A stretch of DNA of 64,000 nucleotides from Streptomyces sp. NBC_01306 (GTDB taxonomy: Bacteria > Actinomycetota > Actinomycetes > Streptomycetales > Streptomycetaceae), in the NCBI RefSeq assembly GCF_026340465.1, contig NZ_JAPEPC010000001.1, forward strand, positions 4,264,001 to 4,328,000. Direction: 5' to 3'. Made by a program: the position numbers and the translations under genes. Numbering within the stretch: position 1 is the first letter of the stretch; every line of letters begins with the position of its first letter. Of the stretch, positions 49,604-58,162 are shown one piece after another. The notes under the pieces are model-generated. The model was given only the letters and a program-made list of their open reading frames with translations. It was not told the DNA's origin and made no database searches.

Positions 49604-50424
49604 GATCTGTGCTCCTCCAAGACGCCCCTGATAAACGTCAGTGAGTCCGACGGGGACAGCGCCAGATCTCGGACTCGATCGTAAGCCAGGCGGTAGCTGG
49701 TGACCTTGTCCGGATCATCGATCAACTCGCCGAATCCATTGCCCTCAACGTAGGCAACAGAGCTGCCGTCCGGCTGCCACAAGACGGAGAGGTGGCTTCC
49801 CATGAGGCCGTGAACGCCCGCGTTGAACGGGAGTACTTGCAGGACGACCGAGGGAAGCTGCGCGACCTCGTTCAGATGCTTCAGCTGTTCCTCCCACACC
49901 TTCGGGTCGCGCGACCGACGCCGAAGCGCCACCTCGTCCAGGATGACCCGCAGATGCGGCGCCGGGCTGCGGCGCAGTATTTCCTGGCGGCTCATCCGGG
50001 CAGCGACCTGCTCCTCGACCAACTCCGCCCCGCCCTCGGTGGTCTGGGCCGCCGACAACACCTCGCGGGCATAGTCCTCGGTCTGGAGGAGCCCTGGAAC
50101 GGCCAGCTGGAACATCCACATCACACAGGCCGAGTTCTCCAGCCGCATGAACTCCTTGTACTGGTCCTTGAACACCTCCCTCCGCGCGACCTTCCACAGC
50201 TGCACCAGCAGCCCACCGGTCCCGTAGTACCGGTCCAGGTCCTCCATCACCGCGAGCTTCGAGAGCCGCTGGCTCACTTCCAGCCGGTACAGGTAGCTCT
50301 TGTCGTACCGTGTCTCGGCCGCCAGCTGGCTGAGCGTCTTGCCGGCCTTCTCGCGTAGATAACGCAGCGCGCGGCCGAGCGCCGCGCGTCCCGACTCCTC
50401 TTCCGCTTCGGCGAGTTCGGACAT
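49600..50424 (-). CDS. XRE-family regulator with DUF5753 domain
   Basis: 274 residues. N-terminal helix-turn-helix (about 15-70; LRYLREKAGKTLSQLAAETRYDKSYLYRLE) and C-terminal DUF5753 (about 85-265; PGLLQTEDYAREVLSA, RQEILRRSPAPHLRVILDE, VVLQVLPFNAGVHGLMGSHL). Such WhiJ-like regulators pair with DUF397 proteins to control development or antibiotic production. The divergent partner across the 146-base gap is a small split gene, a recurrent arrangement with this regulator type. Confidence 0.92.
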   Translation of the reverse strand: MSELAEAEEESGRAALGRALRYLREKAGKTLSQLAAETRYDKSYLYRLEVSQRLSKLAVMEDLDRYYGTGGLLVQLWKVARREVFKDQYKEFMRLENSACVMWMFQLAVPGLLQTEDYAREVLSAAQTTEGGAELVEEQVAARMSRQEILRRSPAPHLRVILDEVALRRRSRDPKVWEEQLKHLNEVAQLPSVVLQVLPFNAGVHGLMGSHLSVLWQPDGSSVAYVEGNGFGELIDDPDKVTSYRLAYDRVRDLALSPSDSLTFIRGVLEEHRS

Positions 50425-50570
50425 CGGTCCCCTCCTGTTGCCGTGCGCGAAGGCAATCGCGCGTCCCTTTCCGAGCGTAGGGCCAGGACGTAATCATCGG
50501 GACACGAACGGTAATCACCGCTCGTCAGCCAAGAGCCGAACCTTCGATCCCCCCATGTGAGGCGCTGATC

Positions 50571-50693
50571 ATGCCCGATTCCCTGCTCCGGCTGCTGCCG
50601 TGGATCTCTCCCGAGGGCAAGCCGTGCTACCTCAGCACGGACAACCCGCGCAGCCTGCTCTCCCGCCTGGCCGACGATCTGGAGGATCAGTAG
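50571..50693 (+). CDS. Small protein, first half of a split pair
   Basis: 40 residues: PDSLLRLLPWISPEGKPCYL then SLLSRLADDLEDQ. It resembles the N-terminal part of about 100-residue Streptomyces proteins ('PW..PeGKPc.L.tD....SRLAD..E') encoded beside XRE/DUF397 genes. Here a TAG (50691-50693) ends the frame, and the next codon in the same frame is ATG, opening the second half. Either two proteins are made with TAGATG coupling or the gene has acquired a nonsense codon. Confidence 0.6.
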   Translation: MPDSLLRLLPWISPEGKPCYLSTDNPRSLLSRLADDLEDQ

Positions 50694-50882
50694 ATGGACT
50701 CGGCGGAAGCGGTGCTGGCCGGGTCGCGTGCGGTGCTGGCCGATGCGGTGGCGGGGGAGCGGGCCGTACGGTTCGCGCTCACCCGGGCCACCGAGTCGCT
50801 CGGGGACGTGCTCCGTATCGCGTACAGCAGGGGCGGGCGGATCGAGGAGGGCGGCGGGGGTGGCTGTGTCGAGGATGCGTAG
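50694..50882 (+). CDS. Small protein, second half of a split pair
   Basis: 62 residues, helical, with RAVRFALTRATESLGDVLRI and AYSRGGRIEEGG. These match the C-terminal part ('LR.L..RL.ESL.DV.RIAESRG.RL') of the same small Streptomyces family. In frame with the preceding 40-residue piece and separated from it only by TAG. It has no ribosome site of its own except gaggat inside the upstream gene, compatible with re-initiation. Confidence 0.6.
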   Translation: MDSAEAVLAGSRAVLADAVAGERAVRFALTRATESLGDVLRIAYSRGGRIEEGGGGGCVEDA

Positions 50883-51237
50883 CGCGCGGCGCGCGGGTCG
50901 TGCGGAAACCCGCTCGCAATAGTCCCTGTAGCCCTCGGCGGCGCGATACCCAGAGAGGACGGAATGGCCCCTCTGGTGGACTGTCGGTCGAATCATTCAG
51001 GGGGGATCGACTGTTGAAGAGTTCGGGGCTCTGCGGGCTATTCAGGGGCCTTGTGGCCCTATTGCCTGTGGTGAGGTTCGGTAGGCTGAGGGCGTCTCGG
51101 CGTCCTGATGGGCGCCGGGAATCGCGGCCCGGAGGGTCCTGTCCAGCCTGTCCGCGGCCGACTCGTATCCCGTGACCTGACCGCTCTCGCACTCCGGTGC
51201 CGGGGCGCGGCTTGTCGTGCCCGAAAAGAGAGCATCT
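50883..51237. other. Upstream region of the gyrB paralogue
   Basis: 355 bases with no gene. Contains ttcaggggccttgtggccct (51031-51050, a small inverted repeat ggggcc/ggcccc-like) and gttcggtaggctgagg with a TAGGCT box that could be a -10. Ribosome site aaagagag (51225-51232) precedes the GTG at 51238. Confidence 0.45.
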
Positions 51238-53301
51238 GTGACTGAATCAGGCATCCACGCCACCCCTGCTGCCGCCCACACCCTCGCTGGCATCCCCGCC
51301 CGGCAGAGCGACGCGGCTGTACCTGTCGCGTACGACGCCAGCGCGATCACCGTCCTGGACGGGCTCGACGCGGTGCGCAAGCGGCCCGGCATGTACATCG
51401 GCACGACCGGTGAGCGCGGTCTGCACCACCTGGTTCAGGAGATCGTCGACAACTCCGTCGACGAGGCGCTGGCCGGGGTGGCCGACCGGATCGAGGTGAC
51501 GATCCTGGCCGACGGGGGCCTGCGGGTCGTCGACAACGGGCGGGGCATCCCGGTGGGGATGCATCCGGTGGAGAAGAAACCGGCCGTGGAAGTGGTGCTG
51601 ACCGTGCTGCACGCGGGCGGAAAGTTCGGCGGCGGCGGATACGCGGTCTCCGGTGGCCTGCACGGTGTGGGTCTGTCAGTGGTCAACGCACTGTCGACCC
51701 GGCTCTCCGCGGAGATCCGGACTGACGGCTACCGCTGGACCCAGGACTACAGGAACGGTGCGCCCATCGCGCCGCTGGCCCGCCACGAGGCCACCCCTGC
51801 GACCGGTACGTCGCTGACCTTCTGGGCGGACGGTGGCATCTTCGAGACCACCGCGTACTCCTTCGAGACGCTGTCACGGCGCTTTCAGGAGATGGCCTTT
51901 CTCAACAGGGGCCTCACTCTCACGCTCACCGACGAACGCTCCTCCGCGCGGGCGACCGCCACGGCCGACGAGGCCGGATCGGACACCGCCGAGGGGCAGT
52001 CCGCGAAGGCGGTCACCTACCGCTACGACGGCGGCATCACCGACTACGTCGCCCACCTCAATGCCCGCAAGGGCGAGCCCGTCCACCCGTCCGTCGTCGC
52101 CCTGACCGCCGAGGACACCGAGCGGTTGCAGTCGGTGGAGGTCGCGATGCAGTGGAACGGCCAGTTCGCCGAGAGTGTCTACTCGTACGCCAACTCCGTT
52201 CACACGCACGAGGGCGGTACCCATGAGGAAGGTTTCCGTACCGCGCTGACCACGGTCGTGAACCGCTACGCGCGGGAGCGGAAGCTGCTGCGTGAGAAGG
52301 ACGACAACCTCACCGGTGACGACGTCCGCGAGGGCCTGACCGCGATCATCTCGGTGAAGCTGGGCGAGCCGCAGTTCGAGGGCCAGACCAAGACCAAACT
52401 CGGCAACACCGAGGCGAAGACCTTCGTGCAGAAGGTGGTGCACGAGCACCTCACCGACTGGTTCGGCCGCAACCCCAACGAGGCGGCCGACATCGTCCGC
52501 AAGGCGATCCAGGCGGCCACCGCCCGGGTCGCCGCCCGGAAGGCCCGCGACCTCACCCGCCGCAAGGGGCTGCTCGAATCGGCGGCGCTGCCGGGCAAGT
52601 TGTCGGACTGCCAGTCCAGCGACCCGGCGCGGAGCGAGATCTTCATCGTCGAGGGCGACTCCGCCGGCGGCTCGGCGAAGTCCGGCCGCAATCCGGAGTT
52701 CCAGGCGATCCTCCCGATCCGCGGCAAGATCCTCAACGTCGAGAAGGCCCGTATCGACAAGATCCTCCACAACCAGGAGGTCCAGGCCCTCATCTCGGCC
52801 TTCGGCACCGGGGTTCACGAGGACTTCGACCTCGGCAAGCTCCGGTATCACAAGATCATCCTGATGGCGGACGCCGACGTGGACGGCCAGCACATCAGCA
52901 CCCTCCTGCTGACGTTCCTGTTCCGCTTCATGCGCCCGCTGATCGAGCACGGGCACGTGTACCTGTCCCGCCCGCCGCTCTACAAGCTCAAGTGGAGCCG
53001 TGACCACATCGAGTACGCCTACTCCGACCGGGAGCGCGACCTGCTCATCGCACGCGGCAGGCAGGACGGACGACGGGTCAAGGACGACTCCGTCCAGCGG
53101 TTCAAGGGCCTCGGCGAGATGAACGCCGAGGAACTGCGCGTCACCACCATGGACGCCGATCACCGCGTGCTGGGTCAGGTCACGCTCGACGACGCGGCAG
53201 TGGCGGACGACCTGTTCTCCGTACTCATGGGCGAGGACGTCGAGGCGCGGCGCTCCTTCATCCAGCGCAACGCCAAGGACGTCCGCTTCCTCGACATCTG
53301 A
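51238..53301 (+). CDS. DNA gyrase subunit B paralogue
   Basis: 687 residues from GTG 51238 (aaagagag 5 bases before), the usual size of Streptomyces GyrB. GHKL ATPase domain (RKRPGMYIGTT, EIVDNSVDEALAG, VVDNGRGIPVGMHP, SGGLHGVGLSVVNAL), transducer with THEGGTHEEGFR and DDNLTGDDVREGLTAI, and TOPRIM region (IFIVEGDSAGGSAKSGR, MADADVDGQHI, QRFKGLGEMNAEELRVTTMD). It stands alone without gyrA, recF or dnaN, so it is not the oriC copy. Extra gyrB genes in actinomycetes can encode subunits resistant to aminocoumarins or other GyrB inhibitors; that role is inference. Confidence 0.93.
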   Translation: MTESGIHATPAAAHTLAGIPARQSDAAVPVAYDASAITVLDGLDAVRKRPGMYIGTTGERGLHHLVQEIVDNSVDEALAGVADRIEVTILADGGLRVVDNGRGIPVGMHPVEKKPAVEVVLTVLHAGGKFGGGGYAVSGGLHGVGLSVVNALSTRLSAEIRTDGYRWTQDYRNGAPIAPLARHEATPATGTSLTFWADGGIFETTAYSFETLSRRFQEMAFLNRGLTLTLTDERSSARATATADEAGSDTAEGQSAKAVTYRYDGGITDYVAHLNARKGEPVHPSVVALTAEDTERLQSVEVAMQWNGQFAESVYSYANSVHTHEGGTHEEGFRTALTTVVNRYARERKLLREKDDNLTGDDVREGLTAIISVKLGEPQFEGQTKTKLGNTEAKTFVQKVVHEHLTDWFGRNPNEAADIVRKAIQAATARVAARKARDLTRRKGLLESAALPGKLSDCQSSDPARSEIFIVEGDSAGGSAKSGRNPEFQAILPIRGKILNVEKARIDKILHNQEVQALISAFGTGVHEDFDLGKLRYHKIILMADADVDGQHISTLLLTFLFRFMRPLIEHGHVYLSRPPLYKLKWSRDHIEYAYSDRERDLLIARGRQDGRRVKDDSVQRFKGLGEMNAEELRVTTMDADHRVLGQVTLDDAAVADDLFSVLMGEDVEARRSFIQRNAKDVRFLDI

Positions 53302-53408
53302 CCCCCGCACGCCGTTCAGGAGAGCACCCGCGTGAGCACCAGACCGCTCGCGCATCGACAGGAAACCATGACAGTCCGGCCATATGGCCTGCTTCACATG
53401 GCGCCGGC

Positions 53409-54380
53409 TCACTCCTCCCCGCGGTCGATCTCCTTCAAGTTGGCCGCGTAGACGTCCTCGCCGGTGCGGTCCCCGTGCCGTCGGCACTCCTGGACGGCTC
53501 TGCGCGTCCAGGCCCTGGCCTTGTCGCGTTCGCCCGAGTGGAAGTGGTTCAGCCCCAGCAGGCCGCAGAGTTTGCCCAGGAAGCGGCGGGCGGACGCCTC
53601 GGCGGGGAGTGCCTCCAGCTCTTCGAGCAGTCGCAGCAGCACCTGGGTGCTCTCCGCGAACCAGGCCCGGTCGCTGAGCTGTTGTGCGTGCGTCAGGGTG
53701 TCCCGGCAGGCACCGAGCCGGTGTCCGTCGGGCGTGCCGCGCCGCAGTTCGCGGGCGGTCACCAGGTCGTCGAGGATGGCGGCGGCTCTCGGCGCGCCCC
53801 GGTCTCCCGTGCGCAGGGCCAGGTCGTACGCGCGGCGGCCGTGCTCGATGGCTGTGTCGAGGTCGTCCTGCTTGGCCGCGTGTGTGGCCAGGCGGGAGTG
53901 GATGACCGCTGCCCGGACGCCGTCGGCCGGGACCTCGCCGAGTTCTTCGCGGAGCAGCGCGCCGGCGGCCTCGAACTCCCCGTCCTCGGCGAGGATCTCC
54001 GCCTCGTGAAGCCGGTCCGCCGAGTGTTCCGGTGAGGGGCCCGGCTGGTCGGCTCCCGACATCTGGCGCAGGGCGCCGGGGCGGCCCAGCCCGTCCAGTT
54101 CGCGGGCGATCCGCTCGACCGTCATCGGGTAGGGGCGCATCGCGTTCATGTCCCGGCGGAAGCTCGCCCGCAGTTCCGGGGGGACCCGTAGCCATTCACC
54201 CCGGCGGGCGTCGAGTTCGGCGGCGTGCTGGCGGCACAGTGCGCTGAAACCGGCGTGGTCCCCGCCCCGGTCGGCCACGCTGAGAGCGCGCAGCACACGT
54301 CCCAGCTCCCCGTCGACGAACTCCCCCACATGCGGCACCTTCACAGGGGTCGTGGGCTTCATCGGGTTCGTAGGATTCAT
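53409..54380 (-). CDS. TPR-type helical repeat protein
   Basis: 323 residues from ATG 54380, whose ATGA overlaps the stop of the upstream TIR-like gene; an ATG at 54398 is possible. After a Pro/Thr-rich start (NPTNPMKPTTPVKVP), residues about 110-320 form tetratricopeptide-like pairs (ADRLHEAEILAEDGEFEAAG, AVIHSRLATHAAKQDDLDTA, AIEHGRRAYDLALRTGDRG, LGLNHFHSGERDKARAWTRR). No catalytic motif. The coupled translation suggests it partners the TIR-like protein as a sensor or scaffold. Confidence 0.85.
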   Translation of the reverse strand: MNPTNPMKPTTPVKVPHVGEFVDGELGRVLRALSVADRGGDHAGFSALCRQHAAELDARRGEWLRVPPELRASFRRDMNAMRPYPMTVERIARELDGLGRPGALRQMSGADQPGPSPEHSADRLHEAEILAEDGEFEAAGALLREELGEVPADGVRAAVIHSRLATHAAKQDDLDTAIEHGRRAYDLALRTGDRGAPRAAAILDDLVTARELRRGTPDGHRLGACRDTLTHAQQLSDRAWFAESTQVLLRLLEELEALPAEASARRFLGKLCGLLGLNHFHSGERDKARAWTRRAVQECRRHGDRTGEDVYAANLKEIDRGEE

Positions 54381-56626
54381 CGGACCGGGGCTCCCCACTG
54401 CAGCAGATGTTCGTACAGGTGCATGTACAGGAGCCCGGCCGGGTGCTCGTACCCCGCGCCGTACCCGGACAGGAGGGCGCTGTGCGGTGCGCCGGGCGAC
54501 ACATCACCGACGACCTGCGCCACGTTGTCGGCGACGAAGTCCAGGGACACGGTGATGACCGGGAGGCGTGCCTCGTACACCACGCGGCACAGCGCCTGGC
54601 CCACCTCGTTCGCCACCGGCCCGGACTTTCCCACCACCACCCACACGTCGGCCCGGACGGGCTTCGCCCGCAGCCGCCCGTACGGCAGGTGCCCCACGGG
54701 GACGGGGTCCAGCGCGGTCCAGCTCCCGGAGACGACCGTGACGTGCAGGAGCCTCTCCAGCTCCGGGTGGTGCCGTCGTACCCAGGACGAGATGAGGACG
54801 GCTTCCCCCTCGCATTCGGCGACGACCGCGACGTGACAGGTCGGTGCGGCGCCGCCACCGGCAGCGACCGGCCGTTGCGGGACGTGCCAGTACGGGGTTA
54901 CGTCCGCAGGTCCGGCGTCGGCGTGCCCGTCCTTCACGTAACCACCGAGGTTGAGACCGGCCCACCCGTCGAGGGAGCCGATCACCCGGACCGGCCGCTT
55001 GCCCTCGACCGGCTGGGACCCCGTGTAGTCGGGTGCCGGAATCAGGACCTGGTCCTCTCCCATGTCCGGCAGCGGAACCACGCCCGTGGCCAGGGCCTGC
55101 CGGCTCCTGCGGCCGTTCGGTACGGCGAGGGAGAGCATCCGGTCGTAGAGGTACGGGAGGTCGCCCGGGTCCGCCATGGACAGTCCGAGCCGGCGCACAC
55201 ACTCCTCGCGCGTCTGCACCCGGAACAGTTCGGTGTCCAGCAGCCCGCGCCACATGACGAGTTGGCGGTCTTGCACGAGGCTGCGCAACGACTCGGCCTC
55301 CGTGGTGGGGCCCGTCGGCCGCGCCGGTCCGTCCGTGAGCAGTACGTCGGGGGCTCCGCCCATCGTGAGCACCAGCGAGGTCGTTGCCTCCAGGCTGCAC
55401 CAGGCCCGGCCCAGATAGTCGGCGACGTCGTCCAGCAGCACCAGGGTGCGCCCGGCGAACTGCAGCAGGGACAGGGATTCGAGTGTCCGCCGGAACAGCG
55501 CTTGTTCCTCAGGGGTGCGCGGGGCCTGTGGCACGCAGCTGTAGTCGTACCAGAGATGGATCCGCTCCAGCAGCGGCCGCAGCGAGGGCAGAGCGTCGAT
55601 CAGGGCACGCAGGCGCCGCAGGCCGACGTCGCCGGACGCCTGGGCCGCACCGAGCTCGACCGCGTCCACACCGACCCGCTCCACCTCCTGGGCCACCGGT
55701 ACCAGTGAGGTGTCGTCCAGCGTTTGCCTCAGGACCCCGACCAGCAGGCACTCCGTCAGGTCCGAACCGGCCATGCCGACGGGCATCCCCATCGCGGCGT
55801 GAGCCACCCGGCGAGGAGTGTGCAGCCCACGCCGGTGGGCGACCAGGACCGCCTCGCACAGCGACGCGAACAGATGCCAGGCGACCAGTCGCGCCTGGGT
55901 GCCGTCCGGGTCGGGCTGTTCCGTATCCAGCCAGCGGTGCGAGACGAACACATGGTGCCGGCCGGGGAAGACTCCGCGCGCCAACCTGGACGCCGCCTCG
56001 TGCATCGTGGGGAAGCGCGCGTACCCGATGAGTTCGTCCAGCGGCAGCCAGCGCGACTCGGTGAGCTGCCGCCACACCGACATGGTGGGCTGGGGGCTCA
56101 TGTCCCGCGGCTCGGCGATCGCGTCCAGAGTGCGGTTGGGAACCGCCAGTGGGAACCTTCCGGTGACCTCGCCCCCGGGTTCGGCCATGGTGTAGAGCAG
56201 CCCTCGCTCGATGCCGAACCGGGACCGCCCGTCCTGAGCGACGAGCCGCCGGTGGGCCAGGAAGTCGTGCTGCCCGCCGAGCCGGACCAGGTCGGCGGGC
56301 AGTCCCGCCCGTTGCTTCCGGCGCTCACGCACCGCCAGACCCGCCAGGGTCTCGACGCCGAGGTAGGGGACCTGCGGGCAGGCGCACAGGTAGCGGTAGG
56401 CGATGTCGTCGTACGTCCGCTCGCCCTCACTCGGGCCCTCGCCACCGCCCTCGAACCCGCCCCCGCCCCCGCCCCCGCCTCGCGCGTAGGCCAGCGCCTT
56501 GGCGGCCGCCTCACTGGCGCGCCGGACGTGCAGCAGCCGGGGATGCCTCCGTAACTTCTCCGGCGGGATCGGCAGCATGGCCTCGATGCCGTCGGTCGGC
56601 GGTTCGCTCGGGGACAACCAACTCAC
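54377..56626 (-). CDS. Large protein with a TIR-like domain
   Basis: 749 residues, GTG start (gaagagag just before; ATG 56578 is an alternative). A Gly run (about 50-58) separates an N-terminal segment. At about 220-410 lies HHVFVSHRWLDTEQPDP, then IHLWYDYSCVPQAPRTPEEQ and ADYLGRAWCSLEA. This order of 'SHRW...WYD..cvPQ...E...YL.RaWC.lE' is that of divergent TIR-type Rossmann domains, the final E being the position of the NADase Glu. The C-terminal 200 residues (CHVAVVAECEGEAVLISSWV, VWVVVGKSGPVANEVGQALC) look like another Rossmann-like unit. A nucleotide-cleaving or signalling role is inference. A CGCAA-N4-TTGCG palindrome lies upstream. Confidence 0.82.
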   Translation of the reverse strand: MSWLSPSEPPTDGIEAMLPIPPEKLRRHPRLLHVRRASEAAAKALAYARGGGGGGGGFEGGGEGPSEGERTYDDIAYRYLCACPQVPYLGVETLAGLAVRERRKQRAGLPADLVRLGGQHDFLAHRRLVAQDGRSRFGIERGLLYTMAEPGGEVTGRFPLAVPNRTLDAIAEPRDMSPQPTMSVWRQLTESRWLPLDELIGYARFPTMHEAASRLARGVFPGRHHVFVSHRWLDTEQPDPDGTQARLVAWHLFASLCEAVLVAHRRGLHTPRRVAHAAMGMPVGMAGSDLTECLLVGVLRQTLDDTSLVPVAQEVERVGVDAVELGAAQASGDVGLRRLRALIDALPSLRPLLERIHLWYDYSCVPQAPRTPEEQALFRRTLESLSLLQFAGRTLVLLDDVADYLGRAWCSLEATTSLVLTMGGAPDVLLTDGPARPTGPTTEAESLRSLVQDRQLVMWRGLLDTELFRVQTREECVRRLGLSMADPGDLPYLYDRMLSLAVPNGRRSRQALATGVVPLPDMGEDQVLIPAPDYTGSQPVEGKRPVRVIGSLDGWAGLNLGGYVKDGHADAGPADVTPYWHVPQRPVAAGGGAAPTCHVAVVAECEGEAVLISSWVRRHHPELERLLHVTVVSGSWTALDPVPVGHLPYGRLRAKPVRADVWVVVGKSGPVANEVGQALCRVVYEARLPVITVSLDFVADNVAQVVGDVSPGAPHSALLSGYGAGYEHPAGLLYMHLYEHLLQWGAPVR

Positions 56627-57077
56627 CTCTCTTCAAGGGGTGTTGTGATGTGCCCAGTGTCGCAATAAGTTGCGTAATGAGACGGCCCTTTGGCGCTGTG
56701 GGTCCGTACATGGCGAGTTGGCCGAGCGGATGGCGCCCGAGGCGCGTTCACCGGTGTCGCGCTGAACAAGCACTCTCCAGCATGTGGACGTGGTCACGGC
56801 AATGGCTGAATGTGCACCACGCGAACCGGCGTATCCGTCGTGGGGAGTTCGCGGTCGCACTTCGGGTGACTGAAATTCGATCTTACTGACCTGTAACTTC
56901 GGCTCTTGTGCTGATGCGTCCTTCAACAAACTGTTGCCTGGGCTACTCGAAGCGGCTAGCGTTCCACTCAGTTGGGATCAAGAGCCGGGGCGTGGGATCT
57001 CTGAGGGGAATTCGATTGGACGCGTATGCGTTAGTGCAGCACCCCGGCCGAATGGCGATCGGTACTTTGGCAGTCCT
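56627..57077. other. Divergent intergenic region
   Basis: No gene in 451 bases, which are AT-richer than the flanks. Two short palindromes could be operators: cgcaataagttgcg (56661-56674), 35 bases upstream of the TIR-like gene, and caacaaactgttg (56924-56936) on the exporter side. Confidence 0.5.
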
Positions 57078-57710
57078 ATGGTGAACGGGGTTTTCATCGC
57101 AACGGTTTTCGCGATGGTGGCCGCGCCCGGACCGTCATTCATGGTGTTGGTGAATGAGACATTGCGCCGTGGACGCGGGGCCGGTCTGGTGACCATCCTC
57201 GGCAGCAGTACCGGGCTGCTCATGTGGGCGGCGGCCTCCGCCCTCGGGCTGGCCGCGCTGACACAGACCTCCGAGCTGGTGTTCACCGTCTTCAAGCTGG
57301 CGGGCGCCTGCTACCTCTGCTACCTCGCGGTCATGACCGTGCGCAACCGGCGGAACTTCGGCCACCAGCAAGCGGAGGCGGTTGAGGAGCACGGCACGGC
57401 CGGCCTCTGGCGGTCCTACCGGTCAGGGCTGGTCACCAGTGTCGCCAACCCCAAAATGGCCACCGTCTACCTGGCGTTGATCCCGCAGTTCCTGCCCACC
57501 GGCGGCGGTTCGCCCGCCGACGTGGTCACGCTGACCGCCGTGCAGATCATGATCAGCGCCGCCTGGTACGTGGTGGTGATCGCCCTCGTAGGCCTGGCGA
57601 GACGGCTGCTGGTCATGCCGAAGGTACGGGTGGGACTGGCCTGGGTGAGCGGGGCGGTCCTGCTGGTGCTCGGGCTGCGCACCGCGGTGATGACGGGCCC
57701 CATGGTCTAG
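57078..57710 (+). CDS. LysE/RhtB-family amino-acid exporter
   Basis: 210 residues, six predicted membrane helices. Starts VNGVFIATVFAMVAAPGPSF, the family hallmark (PGP in helix 1), then NETLRRGRGAGLVTILGSSTG and SVANPKMATVYLALIPQFLP. Exports amino acids or related small molecules. As first gene of the ACP/TrpB2/FAD/ligase cluster it could export the product or protect the producer. Its last codons (gatgacgggcccc) are echoed in repeats after the stop. Confidence 0.9.
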   Translation: MVNGVFIATVFAMVAAPGPSFMVLVNETLRRGRGAGLVTILGSSTGLLMWAAASALGLAALTQTSELVFTVFKLAGACYLCYLAVMTVRNRRNFGHQQAEAVEEHGTAGLWRSYRSGLVTSVANPKMATVYLALIPQFLPTGGGSPADVVTLTAVQIMISAAWYVVVIALVGLARRLLVMPKVRVGLAWVSGAVLLVLGLRTAVMTGPMV

Positions 57711-57724
57711 CTGACAGGACTCCG

Positions 57725-57851
57725 GACGATGGGCCCCGGAGATGACGGCCCCGGAGACGACGGGCCCCGGGCGGAACTGTCCGGCGGAACCGGCCTGCCG
57801 GAAATGGTCTGCCGGAAATGGCCTGGCGGAACAGGTCCGGCGGAACGGCCG
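57725..57851. repeat. Two short tandem repeat tracts after the exporter gene
   Basis: 57725-57770: three 15-16-bp units (acgatgggccccggag type) copying the gatgacgggcccc at the end of the exporter gene (57689-57701). 57796-57851: 14-bp units tgccggaaatggtc / tgccggaaatggcc / tggcggaacaggtc and a partial fourth. Confidence 0.8.
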
Positions 57852-57887
57852 GAATAGCGAAGAACTGTCCAGGGAAGAGGGATTGTC

Positions 57888-58145
57888 TTGACGTCTCCTG
57901 AGAAAGTTGAAACTCAGGTGTGCGGGATCATCAGAGCCGCACTCGGCCCGTCCGCGCCGGCCGAGATCGGGCTTGATGACGACCTGCACGGACTCGGTAT
58001 CGAATCGCTGACGATTCTTGAAATCGTCGTCCGCGTGGAGCAGGAATGCGGCATCACGATCGGCGACAGCGAGATATTCGAGGCCGCGCTGCGGCGGGTC
58101 GGCGATCTCGTGAAGCTGGCCCAGTCGCACGTAGGAAACTCCTAG
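57888..58145 (+). CDS. Acyl carrier protein
   Basis: 85 residues from a TTG at 57888 (ribosome site agggaagagg). Four-helix carrier with the phosphopantetheine Ser in LHGLGIESLTILEIVVRVEQ (about residue 44) and the usual acidic helix II/III. Discrete, not fused to a synthase, followed closely by a PLP enzyme and with a ligase two genes on. It may carry an activated amino or carboxylic acid through the pathway. Confidence 0.92.
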   Translation: MTSPEKVETQVCGIIRAALGPSAPAEIGLDDDLHGLGIESLTILEIVVRVEQECGITIGDSEIFEAALRRVGDLVKLAQSHVGNS

Positions 58146-58162
58146 AAAGAGGACCGGAACCA

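Noticed and set aside
53378..53389. ggccatatggcc palindrome as a terminator
   Set aside because: It has no loop and would form only a short cruciform; a chance palindrome is more likely.
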